Source of the DNA: an uncultured Chloroflexota bacterium
GTDB taxonomy: Bacteria; Chloroflexota; Limnocylindria; Limnocylindrales; CSP1-4
Direction of reading: 5' to 3'
Assembly (NCBI GenBank): GCA_903822495.1
Contig: CAIJPD010000015.1
Coordinates: 1-64,000 of the forward strand
Length of the DNA stretch: 64,000 nt
The notes below the pieces were generated by a model. The model was not told the DNA's origin and ran no database searches. It was given only the letters and a program-made list of their open reading frames with translations. The translations under genes were made by a program, and so were the position numbers. Shown piece after piece: positions 28,589-37,536 of the stretch (position 1 is its first letter; each line of letters starts with the position of its first letter).

Positions 28589-29565
28589 CGCGGCCGCACG
28601 TCCCGCAGGAGGTCCTGGACGCCGCGCATGCCCGCAAGGCGGCGCGCCTGTCGCACAACTTCGACGCGGCCGACCGCCTGAAGGGTGAGATCGAGGCCCT
28701 GGGCTGGCGCATCGTGGACCGCGGGGTCGACTTCGCCCTCGCGCCCCTGCACCCGGCCGATGTGGCCGAGGAGGGCCGGACGCTCTACGGCTGGTCGGGC
28801 GGTGTGCCCAGCCGGCTCGACGAGCCCGCGGTTGCGCCGGCCACGGTCATCGTCCGGGCCGGAGACGACGCGGCGACCGCCGAACTGTCCGTGGGCACCA
28901 TCCTCGGTGCGGCACCCGCCGGCACGCAGGTGGTCATCGTCGCGGACGGCGCCGCGTCCGACGTGGCGGAGGCTGTCGCGCGCGTCGCCGCCGACCGGCC
29001 GGAGGCCGTCGAGGTGGTCTGGGTTGTCGCGCGGCAGGGCACGGCGGCGGCGATCAACGCTGGCCTCCGGCGTGCCGCAGGTGCTGTGGTCATCGTGCTG
29101 GGTGCCGGTGCGCGGGTCGGCGGCGACGTGGTGACGCCGCTGCTGGCCGCCCTGGCCGATCCCACCGTGGCGGTCGCGGGTGCCCAGGGGCAGGAGGGCC
29201 CGGATATCCAGTCCCTCGCGCCGGCGCCCCTCACGGGCGACGTGGCCGCGCTGGACGACACGTGCCTGGCCATGCGCCGGGACGATGCCGCCGCGCGCGG
29301 GCCGCTTGACGAGCGGTTCCGCAGCCCACGGCTGCTCGCGGCGTGGTGGAGCCTGGTGCTGCGCGACGAGGAGGACGGCCCCACGAGGCGCGCGCTGGTG
29401 GTGCCGGGCCTGCCGGTCAGCCGAGACGTCCGGGCCGAGGCGATCGATGCCGCGCCGGACGCCAACGCCGGCGAACGCGACCGCCTCGCGCGCCGGGACC
29501 GGTACCGCCTGCTCGATGCCTTCCGCGACCGCGATGACCTGCTCGTGGGCGACCTGCCCGACTGA
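28585..29565 (+). CDS. Fusion: cysteinyl-tRNA-synthetase C-terminal-like helical segment plus degenerate GT-A/glycosyltransferase-2-like domain
   Basis: N-term ARKAARLSHNFDAADRLKGEIEALGWRIVDRGVDFAL resembles CysS C-terminus; remainder VVIVADGA..DVAEAVAR...GTAAAINAGLRRAAGAVVIVLGAGARV resembles GT2 without the DxD. Confidence 0.6.
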   Translation: MTRPHVPQEVLDAAHARKAARLSHNFDAADRLKGEIEALGWRIVDRGVDFALAPLHPADVAEEGRTLYGWSGGVPSRLDEPAVAPATVIVRAGDDAATAELSVGTILGAAPAGTQVVIVADGAASDVAEAVARVAADRPEAVEVVWVVARQGTAAAINAGLRRAAGAVVIVLGAGARVGGDVVTPLLAALADPTVAVAGAQGQEGPDIQSLAPAPLTGDVAALDDTCLAMRRDDAAARGPLDERFRSPRLLAAWWSLVLRDEEDGPTRRALVVPGLPVSRDVRAEAIDAAPDANAGERDRLARRDRYRLLDAFRDRDDLLVGDLPD

Positions 29566-29620
29566 CCCGGGGCAAGTCCGCCGACAGGCTCGGGCGCCCG
29601 TCGCCCGTATACTCGGCCTC

Positions 29621-29782
29621 ATGCGCCAACGGCCCTGGTTGATGGTCCTCCTGTTCGGGTTTGCCGGTCAGAGTTGCGTCTGCGCGGGTGCGGCGCCCGG
29701 CCCGACCCCCACCGAGCGACCGCTGCGGGTCGCGCGCGCCGGGCGCCTGCAGCGGACGACGGCCTGGTGGCAGGCGGCCTGA
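29621..29782 (+). CDS. Putative small ORF (53 aa) with signal-peptide-like N-terminus
   Basis: TATACT 7 nt upstream of ATG; MRQRPWLMVLLFGFAGQSCVCAGAAPG... Confidence 0.3.
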   Translation: MRQRPWLMVLLFGFAGQSCVCAGAAPGPTPTERPLRVARAGRLQRTTAWWQAA

Positions 29783-31425
29783 CGCCGGACGCCCCGGATC
29801 TCGCCTCGGTCCAGGTCGTTCGCTCCTTCCCCCGCCGCCGAATGCTGGGCGCGCTCGCGTTGGTCGCGCTCGTGCTGGCGGGGGCGATGGCCGGATCGCG
29901 CGGCGCCACGCCCGGAGCGGGTGGCAACCCCGTCGGCGCCGCCGTCGCCAATCCGGGCGAGGTCCGCATCCTCTCCGGTGTTCCGGCCAGCCTCGACCCG
30001 GCCGCCGGGGGCGATATCGGCAGCGCGTCCGTCACGGCGCAGTTGTACGAGGGGCTCACCGCGTTCGATCCGGGCCTGGTCCTGCGGCCGGCGCTGGCGC
30101 GCTCGTGGGACGTCAGCGACGGTGGGCGACGCGTCGTCTTCCATCTCCGGCCCGGACTCACGTTCTCGGACGGCACGCCGCTCACAGGCGCCGACGTCGT
30201 GCGCAGCTGGCTCCGGCTCATCGACCCTGCCGCGCCGTCGCCCCTCGCCTCGCTGATGTCGGACGTGGTCGGCGCGGACGACTACCGCGCCGGGCGGAGC
30301 AGGGACGCCGCTGCCGTCGGCCTCGTCGCCGAGGGCACGGACGTGACCGTGCGCCTCATCAACCCGGCCAGCGACCTCCCGTCGATCATCGCCGCCGCAC
30401 CCTTCGCGGTGGTCCCCAGGGGCGTCGCGGACGGCTCCGCGCTGGCACCGGGTCGGTTCGTCGGCAGCGGTGGCTACGTCCTGGCCGCGCTGACGGACAC
30501 GGAGCTGACCCTGACCGCCAACGCGCACTACTGGGCGGGATTGCCGGCCATCGACACCGTCCACCTGGTGGTCAGCATTGCCGGCCGCAGCCCCGTCACG
30601 GCGTTCCAGGACGGCGATCTCGACTACACCGAGATCGGGACCTACGACGCCAGCTGGATCCGCTCCGACCCGACGCTGGGGCCGGCGCTGCGTTCGGTGC
30701 CCAGTCTCTCGCTCGAGTACCTGGGCTTCGATACCAGCCGCGCCCCGTTTGACCAGGTGCTGGTTCGCCAGGCCTTTGGTGCCGCCATCGACTGGCGCAG
30801 AGTCGTTGCCCTGGCCAACCCGGGGAATGACACGCCGGCGACCGCCATGGTCCCGCCCGGCATCCCCGGCCGGGACTCCGCGACCTTCCTGCCCGCTTAC
30901 CAGCCGGATCGCGCCAGGGCGCTGCTCGCGCAGGCGGGCTACCCGGGCGGCAAGGGCTTCCCGGCGGTGACCTTCGTGACCGGCGGCAGCGCGTACGGCG
31001 AGGCCATCCGAGCCGGGCTGCAGTCCGCGCTCGGCATCTCGCTGGGCTACGAGACGATGGTCAGCGACGACTACTTCACGCGGTTGCGGGACGACCCGCC
31101 GGCCATCTGGATGCTGGGCTGGATCGCCGACTACCCGGGGCCCAACGACTTCCTGGGCGTCCTGCTCCGGTCGGACAGCACGAACAACTCCGGGCGCTGG
31201 CGCAGCCCGGAGTTCGACCAGGCCATCGCCGACGCCGGGGCAGCCAGCGATGGGGCGGCGATCGCGGCCGCCTTCGCCCGCGCCCAGGGCGTCGTGCAGC
31301 GAGACGTGCCCGTGATCCCGCTGGCCAACGGCGACGGCTGGGCACTGTCGCGCAGCGGCCTCCTGGGGGCCAGCCAGAATGGCCTCGGCATCCTGCGGAT
31401 CGCGGGGCTCGCATGGGCGCGCTAG
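29767..31425 (+). CDS. ABC transporter solute-binding protein, family 5 (peptide/oligopeptide)
   Basis: SVTAQLYEGLTAFDPGLVLRPALARSWDVSDGGRRVVFHLRPGLTFSDGTPLTGADVVRSW typical SBP_bac_5; start uncertain (GTG 29767 chosen). Confidence 0.88.
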   Translation: MAGGLTPDAPDLASVQVVRSFPRRRMLGALALVALVLAGAMAGSRGATPGAGGNPVGAAVANPGEVRILSGVPASLDPAAGGDIGSASVTAQLYEGLTAFDPGLVLRPALARSWDVSDGGRRVVFHLRPGLTFSDGTPLTGADVVRSWLRLIDPAAPSPLASLMSDVVGADDYRAGRSRDAAAVGLVAEGTDVTVRLINPASDLPSIIAAAPFAVVPRGVADGSALAPGRFVGSGGYVLAALTDTELTLTANAHYWAGLPAIDTVHLVVSIAGRSPVTAFQDGDLDYTEIGTYDASWIRSDPTLGPALRSVPSLSLEYLGFDTSRAPFDQVLVRQAFGAAIDWRRVVALANPGNDTPATAMVPPGIPGRDSATFLPAYQPDRARALLAQAGYPGGKGFPAVTFVTGGSAYGEAIRAGLQSALGISLGYETMVSDDYFTRLRDDPPAIWMLGWIADYPGPNDFLGVLLRSDSTNNSGRWRSPEFDQAIADAGAASDGAAIAAAFARAQGVVQRDVPVIPLANGDGWALSRSGLLGASQNGLGILRIAGLAWAR

Positions 31426-32804
31426 GCCGGCTGGCCGCGGCCGTGGCGCTGGTCGCGTCACTGGCGGCACCGCCCGGTGCGACCGCCGCCGGCAGCTCGT
31501 TCGGGACGCCCACGGCCACCGCAACCTACGGAACGGGCATCGACTTCCGCCAGCCCGTGACGCTGGCCGCCCCGATGCTCCGGGCGGAGCTCCTGCTGGA
31601 GTTCCCCAAGGAGCCCGGGCCCGAGGTGCGGGTGGTGGCTGCCCCGGCGGGTGGCTCCAGCACGCTCCGCTTCACGCTGGATACCAGCACCGGCGGGCTG
31701 CTGCCCAACACCACGGTGACCGCCCGCTGGCGGCTCGTGGCCAAGGATGGGAGCTCCTCGGTGGGCCCGTCGGTCACGGTCCGCTACGACGACACCCGGT
31801 TCACCTGGCAGACGCGCCAGGGGAGGCTGGTCCGCGTCCACTGGTACCAGGGCACGGCCGCCTTCGGTGATCGTGCGCTCCAGATCGGCGAGGACGCGAT
31901 CGCGCGCACCGGCCGGCTGCTCGGCGTGACGGAGACGCAGCCGATCGACTTCTTCATCTATGCCGATCAGCAGGCGTTCTACGACGCGCTGGGCCCCGGC
32001 ACCAGGGAGAATGTCGGCGGGGAGGCGATCGCGGGGATCCGGACACTCTTTGCCTTGATCACGCCGGCCGACATCAACGCCTCGTGGGTCGGGATCGTGA
32101 TCCCGCACGAGCTGACCCACCTCGTGTTCGACACCGCGGTCAGCAACCCGTACCACTTCCCGCCGCGCTGGTTGAACGAAGGGCTGGCGGTCTACCTCGC
32201 GCAGGGCTACGACGGCAGCGACACGACGACCGTCAAGTCGGCCGTCTCCGCCGGAACGCTCATGCCGCTGGCGTCGCTCACCGGCCAGTTCCCAACGACC
32301 CGGGACCGGTTTGGGCTGGCCTATGCCGAGAGCGTCGCCGCCGTCGACTTCCTGGTTCGCCAGAAGGGCGAGGCGGCGCTGGTCGGCCTGATCCGGTCGT
32401 ACGCCAACGGCGTGACCGATGACGAGGCCTTCACGGCGTCGCTCGGGCTCGACGCGGCGGCGTTCGACGCCGCCTGGCGGTCCAGCCTGGGCGCTCGTAA
32501 CCCGGTTGCCTACGGGCCCGTCCCGGCACCCAGCGGGCCCTTGCCCGTCGACTGGGCGGGGAGCCCCTCCGCGTCGGGCTCCACCAGCGGCGCGACCGGG
32601 CCCCCGAGCCCCGCGGGCAGCACCGGGCCAACGCCGACCGCCGCCGCGACGCAGGGCCAGGGCACATCGCAGGGCGCCGGGTCGCCGGCGATCCCGCTCC
32701 TCTTCGCCGGCCTCGTCTTCCTGGCGGCCGTCCTGCTCGTGCGGTTCAGATCGCGGCGACGGCGCGACGGCGGTCCCATGCGGCCACCGCGGGTCGCCCG
32801 GTGA
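31413..32804 (+). CDS. Peptidase MA-like metallohydrolase with signal peptide and C-terminal TM
   Basis: WVGIVIPHELTHLVFDTAV...PPRWLNEGLAVYLAQG (HExxH-type HELTH + NEG), C-term IPLLFAGLVFLAAVLLVRFRSRRRR. Confidence 0.8.
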   Translation: MGALGRLAAAVALVASLAAPPGATAAGSSFGTPTATATYGTGIDFRQPVTLAAPMLRAELLLEFPKEPGPEVRVVAAPAGGSSTLRFTLDTSTGGLLPNTTVTARWRLVAKDGSSSVGPSVTVRYDDTRFTWQTRQGRLVRVHWYQGTAAFGDRALQIGEDAIARTGRLLGVTETQPIDFFIYADQQAFYDALGPGTRENVGGEAIAGIRTLFALITPADINASWVGIVIPHELTHLVFDTAVSNPYHFPPRWLNEGLAVYLAQGYDGSDTTTVKSAVSAGTLMPLASLTGQFPTTRDRFGLAYAESVAAVDFLVRQKGEAALVGLIRSYANGVTDDEAFTASLGLDAAAFDAAWRSSLGARNPVAYGPVPAPSGPLPVDWAGSPSASGSTSGATGPPSPAGSTGPTPTAAATQGQGTSQGAGSPAIPLLFAGLVFLAAVLLVRFRSRRRRDGGPMRPPRVAR

Positions 32805-33586
32805 CAGGACTCCGCGCACGACTCCGCGCCGTCCAGACGTGGCAGATCACGCTGGGGCTGGCCCTGCTGGTGCTCGGTTTCCTGATCGCCGCGCAGCTGG
32901 CCAGCGAACGCCCCCGGGTCCGGTACACCACCCAGGAGCGATCCCCGCTGGTGGATGCCGTCCGTGAACTGCAGGCGCAGCAGGAGGACCTGAAGTCCGC
33001 GATCCTGGGCCTCCGCCAGGAGATCCAGGACGGGGAGGGCCAGGGCGAAGGGTCGGCGCTGCTGGTCCGCCAGCTCAACGACCAGTTGCAGCAGGCGCGC
33101 CTCGCGGCCGGCCTGGTGGCGCTGACCGGGCCGGGCGTCGTCTTCCGCCTCGAGGACGGGACGTCGGGCAGCTCCGGCAGCCGCGGTGAGAGCATCGTGA
33201 CGGCCAAGGACGTCCGCACCCTGGTGGAGGAGCTCTGGCTGGCCGGTGCCGAGGCGGTCGCCGTCAACAACGAACGCGTGCTTGCCGGAACGGCGTTCCT
33301 CGACATCGGCGGCTCCGTCCTGGTCAACTCGGCCTATCTCGCGCCGCCGTACACCGTGACCGCGATCGGCCCCGCCAACCTCTACGCCCGGGTCTCGGCG
33401 TCACGCGGCTTCGTGGAGCTCTACCGCGTCCGTACGCAGAAGGGCGGGATCGTGCTCACCTACGCGGAGCGCGACGGCCTCCGCGTGCCGGCATTCGCCG
33501 GGACGGTGAACCTGTCTGCCGGCCATCCGGTGCCCAGCGCGACGCCCAGCGGTCCTGCCAGCGATGCACCGGCGGGGACGCCGTGA
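32801..33586 (+). CDS. DUF881 (YlxW/YlxX-like) membrane coiled-coil protein
   Basis: N-terminal TM, coiled coil RELQAQQEDLKSAILGLRQEI, ALTGPGVVFRLEDG, LVEELWLAGAEAVAVNNERV. Confidence 0.8.
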   Translation: MTGLRARLRAVQTWQITLGLALLVLGFLIAAQLASERPRVRYTTQERSPLVDAVRELQAQQEDLKSAILGLRQEIQDGEGQGEGSALLVRQLNDQLQQARLAAGLVALTGPGVVFRLEDGTSGSSGSRGESIVTAKDVRTLVEELWLAGAEAVAVNNERVLAGTAFLDIGGSVLVNSAYLAPPYTVTAIGPANLYARVSASRGFVELYRVRTQKGGIVLTYAERDGLRVPAFAGTVNLSAGHPVPSATPSGPASDAPAGTP

Positions 33587-34275
33587 CCGCGCGCGTGACC
33601 GGCAAGCGCTGGCGCGACCAGGCCGCCGTCGCCGTGGTGGCGGCCGTCCTCGGCGTGCTCGTCGTGATCCAGCTTCGCACGCAGCAGGCCGATCCGGGGC
33701 TGTCCGCGCTGTCGGCGCAGGACCTGACCGTGCTGATCGCCAACCTCAACACCCGGAACGGACAGCTGCGCGAGGAGGTGGCCACCCTGTCGCGCGAGCT
33801 CTCGACGCTCTCCGCCAGCCAGGCCCGGGGCCAGTCATCGGTGGACCAGATCCGCCGGGACCTCGCCAAGGTCCGGGCGTGGTCCGGCCTCGACCCGGTG
33901 GCCGGGCGGGGGGTCCGCATCCTGGTGAGTGGACCCATCGATGGCCCCGGCGTGGAGGAGTTGCTCAACGAGCTGCGGAACGCCGGGGCGGAGGCCATCT
34001 CGGTCGGCGGCGTGCGCCTCGTCGCGGGCACCGTCGTGGCCGGCTCCACCGGCTCGATCGGCGTGGAGACCACGCTCCTGGCCGATCCATTCGAGGTCGT
34101 GGCCATCGGGTCGCCCGAAGTCCTGACAGGCTCCCTCACGCGCGCCGGCGGGGTCATCTCCCTGCTCGCCGCGACGCATCCGCAGGTCCATGTCGTCGTC
34201 ACCCCCGCCGACGGCCTCCAGGTCCCGGCCACCATCCGTTCGCTGGCGCCCAGCCATGGCGCGCCCCGCCTCTGA
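33583..34275 (+). CDS. DUF881-family protein, second copy
   Basis: Coiled coil then GRGVRILVSGPIDGPGVEELLNELRNAGAEAISVGGVRLVAGT; ATGA-type overlap. Confidence 0.75.
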   Translation: MTARVTGKRWRDQAAVAVVAAVLGVLVVIQLRTQQADPGLSALSAQDLTVLIANLNTRNGQLREEVATLSRELSTLSASQARGQSSVDQIRRDLAKVRAWSGLDPVAGRGVRILVSGPIDGPGVEELLNELRNAGAEAISVGGVRLVAGTVVAGSTGSIGVETTLLADPFEVVAIGSPEVLTGSLTRAGGVISLLAATHPQVHVVVTPADGLQVPATIRSLAPSHGAPRL

Positions 34276-34291
34276 TACTCTGCGCGCCCAT

Positions 34292-34612
34292 ATGACCGAC
34301 CAGCCCGTTCTCGAGCTGCTCCTCGGCGACATCGTCCGGCTCCGCCGCCCGCACCCCTGCGGCGGGACGGACTGGCAGGTCGATCGCCTCGGCGCGGACA
34401 TCGGCCTCACGTGCGCCACCTGTGGTCGCCACGCGATGATCGAGCGACGCCCGCTGGAGCGTCGGATCGAAGGATTCGTCCGGCGGGGTGACCGATCGAT
34501 CTCGGCTGTGACGGCCCCCGTGGCCCAGCCCGACAGCGCAGGTGCAGTCCAGGCGGTGCCCGGGCGCACCACGCGTACTCGGTCCGCGACCGCGCCTGGG
34601 AGCACGCCGTGA
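34292..34612 (+). CDS. DUF951-family small protein with extended C-terminus
   Basis: LGDIVRLRRPHPCGGTDWQVDRLGADIGLTCATCGRHAMIERRPLERRI. Confidence 0.8.
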   Translation: MTDQPVLELLLGDIVRLRRPHPCGGTDWQVDRLGADIGLTCATCGRHAMIERRPLERRIEGFVRRGDRSISAVTAPVAQPDSAGAVQAVPGRTTRTRSATAPGSTP

Positions 34613-36081
34613 GCCCCGCGGCGTCGGGCCCCGTGAGTCGGAGCCACAGCGGGCTGAGCGTCCTCCGGAACCGACCCTTCCTGCTCCTCTGGCTCTCCCA
34701 GGTGGCGACCCAGATCGGCGGGAACATGGTCCTCTACGGGCTGACCGTCCTGGTGCTCCAGTCGACCGGGTCCAACTCGGCCATCAGCGCCCTCTTCCTG
34801 ACCTTCCTGGTGCCGGCCGTGCTGCTGTCGGCCGTGGCCGGGGTGTACGTGGACCGGATGGATCGACGGACCATCCTGATCCTGACCAACCTCCTCCGCG
34901 CCGTGGCCATCGGCGGGATCTTCCTGGTCGGGAACAACATCGCCGGGATCCTGCTGCTGAACGTCTTCGTGTCGGTCATCACCGTCTTCTTCGCACCGGC
35001 CGAGGCGGCGATGATCCCGGTCCTCGTCTCGCGCGCGCAGCTCGTCTCGGCCAACGGCCTGTTCACCCTGACGCTCAACGGCGCGTTTGCGCTGGGGTAC
35101 GCGCTCCTGGGCCCGCTGATCGTGACCCTGCTCGGGCCGGAGCGGCTGATCCTGGTCGTCGCCGTCCTCTACCTGGTCGCCGCGCTGTTCTGCTTCACCC
35201 TTCCGGCGTCGCGTCCGGTTCATGGGCTGCAGCTTGGCCTCGATTCGGTCGGCGAGGCGGAGACGGCCGTGGTGCGGAATGTCGGCGCCCTGCGAGAGGG
35301 GATCGACTACATCCGCCAGAACCCGGCGATCAGCTGGTCGCTCGTCTACCTGGGCATCGCCGCCTCGCTCGTCGGCGTGATCGGCGTGCTGGGACCGTCG
35401 TTCGCCCAGGTCACGCTGGGCCTGGACGCCAAGGACCTGATCGTGGTCATCCTGCCGCTGGGCCTGGGGATCGTGTTCGGGATCCTCCTGCTCAACGCCT
35501 ACGGCAAGTACGTGGTCCGACGGCGCGCGATCGAGGGCGGCCTGATCCTGCTGGGGGTCCTGCTCGTGCTGCTCACGGCGGCCGGGCCCATCAGCCGCGC
35601 CGTCAACGCCGTGGACAGGTCCAACCAGATCTCCAACCTGTCCGGCCTGACCTCCCTGGTCTCCGTGGTCGTGGTCATGGCCTTCTTCGCCGGGATTGCG
35701 TACGGGATCGTCGCCATCTCCAGCCAGACCGCGCTCCAGGAGGACCTGCCCGAGGCGGTCCGCGGGCGGGTCTTCGGCGTCCTCAACATGCTGGTCTCGG
35801 TCGCCAGCTTCATGCCCATCATCCTGGTCGGGCCAATCGCGGACCTGGTCGGGACCACCAACGTGATCCTGTCGGTGGCGGGCGCCGTCCTGGTCGCCGG
35901 GATCATCTCGGTGGTGGCCCGCGGGCCGGTGGCTCCCGAGGATGCGCGGCGCACAGCGGGCACCATGGTGGAAGGCAGCCCGATGGACTCCATCGGGGTC
36001 ACGGTCCGGGCACGCGACGACCTGGGCGCCTCCGCGACCGCGGATGAGGCGGAGTCCACCGTCGCGGACGTCAGCGAATGA
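34609..36081 (+). CDS. MFS transporter
   Basis: Multi-TM MFS_3-like, FLLLWLSQVATQIGGNMVLYGLTVLVLQSTGSNSAISALFLTFLVPAVLLS; ATGA overlap. Confidence 0.88.
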   Translation: MSPAASGPVSRSHSGLSVLRNRPFLLLWLSQVATQIGGNMVLYGLTVLVLQSTGSNSAISALFLTFLVPAVLLSAVAGVYVDRMDRRTILILTNLLRAVAIGGIFLVGNNIAGILLLNVFVSVITVFFAPAEAAMIPVLVSRAQLVSANGLFTLTLNGAFALGYALLGPLIVTLLGPERLILVVAVLYLVAALFCFTLPASRPVHGLQLGLDSVGEAETAVVRNVGALREGIDYIRQNPAISWSLVYLGIAASLVGVIGVLGPSFAQVTLGLDAKDLIVVILPLGLGIVFGILLLNAYGKYVVRRRAIEGGLILLGVLLVLLTAAGPISRAVNAVDRSNQISNLSGLTSLVSVVVVMAFFAGIAYGIVAISSQTALQEDLPEAVRGRVFGVLNMLVSVASFMPIILVGPIADLVGTTNVILSVAGAVLVAGIISVVARGPVAPEDARRTAGTMVEGSPMDSIGVTVRARDDLGASATADEAESTVADVSE

Positions 36082-37481
36082 CGGGGCCTGACCGCCGCGT
36101 GACGCCCGACGCGTGGCGCGCGATCGCCCTGGGCGTGCTCGTCGGGGGGCTCGTTGGCGGCATGCGCGCCGCGTCGGGCCGCCGGGCATCCACGCCACTC
36201 GCCCTCGCCGCCGCGGTCGTGGCCGGGTCCGTGATCCCCATCGCGCGGGCCAGTCGCCGGCCACCGGTGCCGCAGGGCGCGCCGCCGCTGGACCCCGCCG
36301 CGACGCCCGTGACCTTCTCGGTGGTCGTCGCCGGCCGCGACGAGGCCAACGTGCTGCCGGCCCTGGTGCGCGACGTGGCCGGTCAGGACTGGCGTGACGA
36401 AGATGGCGAGCCGCGCTTCGAACTTGTCGTCATCGACGATCGCTCCATCGACGGGACGGGGGCGGCCGTCCTCGACGCTGCGACCAGGGCCGGGATCGGC
36501 GCCGTCACGCGGGTGATCCGGCGCGAGGGCGAGGGCCTGCCCGACGGGAAGGGGGCCGCGCTGACCGCCGCCCAGCCGGACGCCTGCCGCGGGGACTACG
36601 TCGTGGTCCTCGACGCCGACGCCCGGATCGGGAGCGGCTTCCTGCGGGTCCTCGCGGGCTATGCGGCGGCGGGCGTGGATGCCATGACCCCGCGACGCCG
36701 CATCCTCGACGCGGGGAGCTCGGTGCTCGCCCAGCTCCAGGCCGACGAGCAGACGCTGGACGGCGAGCTCCAGCGGGGCCGGTGGGCGATGGACGGTTGC
36801 TCGGAGTTCCGGGGCAACGGGATCACCATCCGTCGCTCCCTCCTGACGGCGCTCGGCGGCTGGCACGCGGAGGCGCTCACCGAGGACATCGACCTGTCGA
36901 GCCGCCTGGCCGCCGAGACGGGGATCGTGGTCGCATGGATCCTTGACGCCGAGGTCTGGGAAGAGCCGGTACGGAGCTGGAAGTCCCTGCTCCGCCAACG
37001 GGAGCGCTGGTCCGAGGGCGCGGCCCGGCGGGCATTCGAGCACGGCCCCGCGATCATGGCCAGCCGCCGGCTCTCGCCGCGCCAGAAGGCCGATTTCGCC
37101 CTCTACGTGGCGCAGCTCCTGGCTCCGCCGCTGATCATCGGCGCCGCGCTCGGGACGGCCCGCCGTCGACCCGTCTCGGCGGCGATGCTGCTGGGGACCT
37201 ACATGGTGATCAGCGGCGGCATCACCTGGGACGCGCTGCGCTGGGAGCGGGATGCCTCCGGCCTGCCACCGGCGCCCGGGCCGCGAGTCGGCCGGGCCGT
37301 CGGCGCCGGGGTCTTCACGTTCGTCTGGCTGGCCGCCGTGCCGCGAGCGCTGTGGCGACTTGCGACCCGGACGGGGCATGTCCGGTACGACAAGATGGCC
37401 CACCACGGGTCGTCGGCCGGCACGGCACTGGATCCATCGGACGACCACGCGGCCGACGACCCGGAGCGCACTGTCGGCTAA
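36078..37481 (+). CDS. Glycosyltransferase family 2 membrane protein
   Basis: SVVVAGRDEANVLPALVRDV...VVIDDRSIDGTGAAV...YVVVLDADARIGSGFL...QRERWSEG (QxxRW). Confidence 0.88.
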   Translation: MTGPDRRVTPDAWRAIALGVLVGGLVGGMRAASGRRASTPLALAAAVVAGSVIPIARASRRPPVPQGAPPLDPAATPVTFSVVVAGRDEANVLPALVRDVAGQDWRDEDGEPRFELVVIDDRSIDGTGAAVLDAATRAGIGAVTRVIRREGEGLPDGKGAALTAAQPDACRGDYVVVLDADARIGSGFLRVLAGYAAAGVDAMTPRRRILDAGSSVLAQLQADEQTLDGELQRGRWAMDGCSEFRGNGITIRRSLLTALGGWHAEALTEDIDLSSRLAAETGIVVAWILDAEVWEEPVRSWKSLLRQRERWSEGAARRAFEHGPAIMASRRLSPRQKADFALYVAQLLAPPLIIGAALGTARRRPVSAAMLLGTYMVISGGITWDALRWERDASGLPPAPGPRVGRAVGAGVFTFVWLAAVPRALWRLATRTGHVRYDKMAHHGSSAGTALDPSDDHAADDPERTVG

Positions 37482-37536
37482 GCCGGTCGGCGGCCACCCG
37501 CCGGGGCGGCGCGGCGCAGCGCTCCAGCCGGCGTCC

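Noticed and set aside
33835-36264. 809-aa minus-strand ORF opposite DUF881/DUF951/MFS genes
   Set aside because: Antisense to well-supported coding genes; composition typical of shadow ORFs (Asp/His/Gln/Arg-rich).
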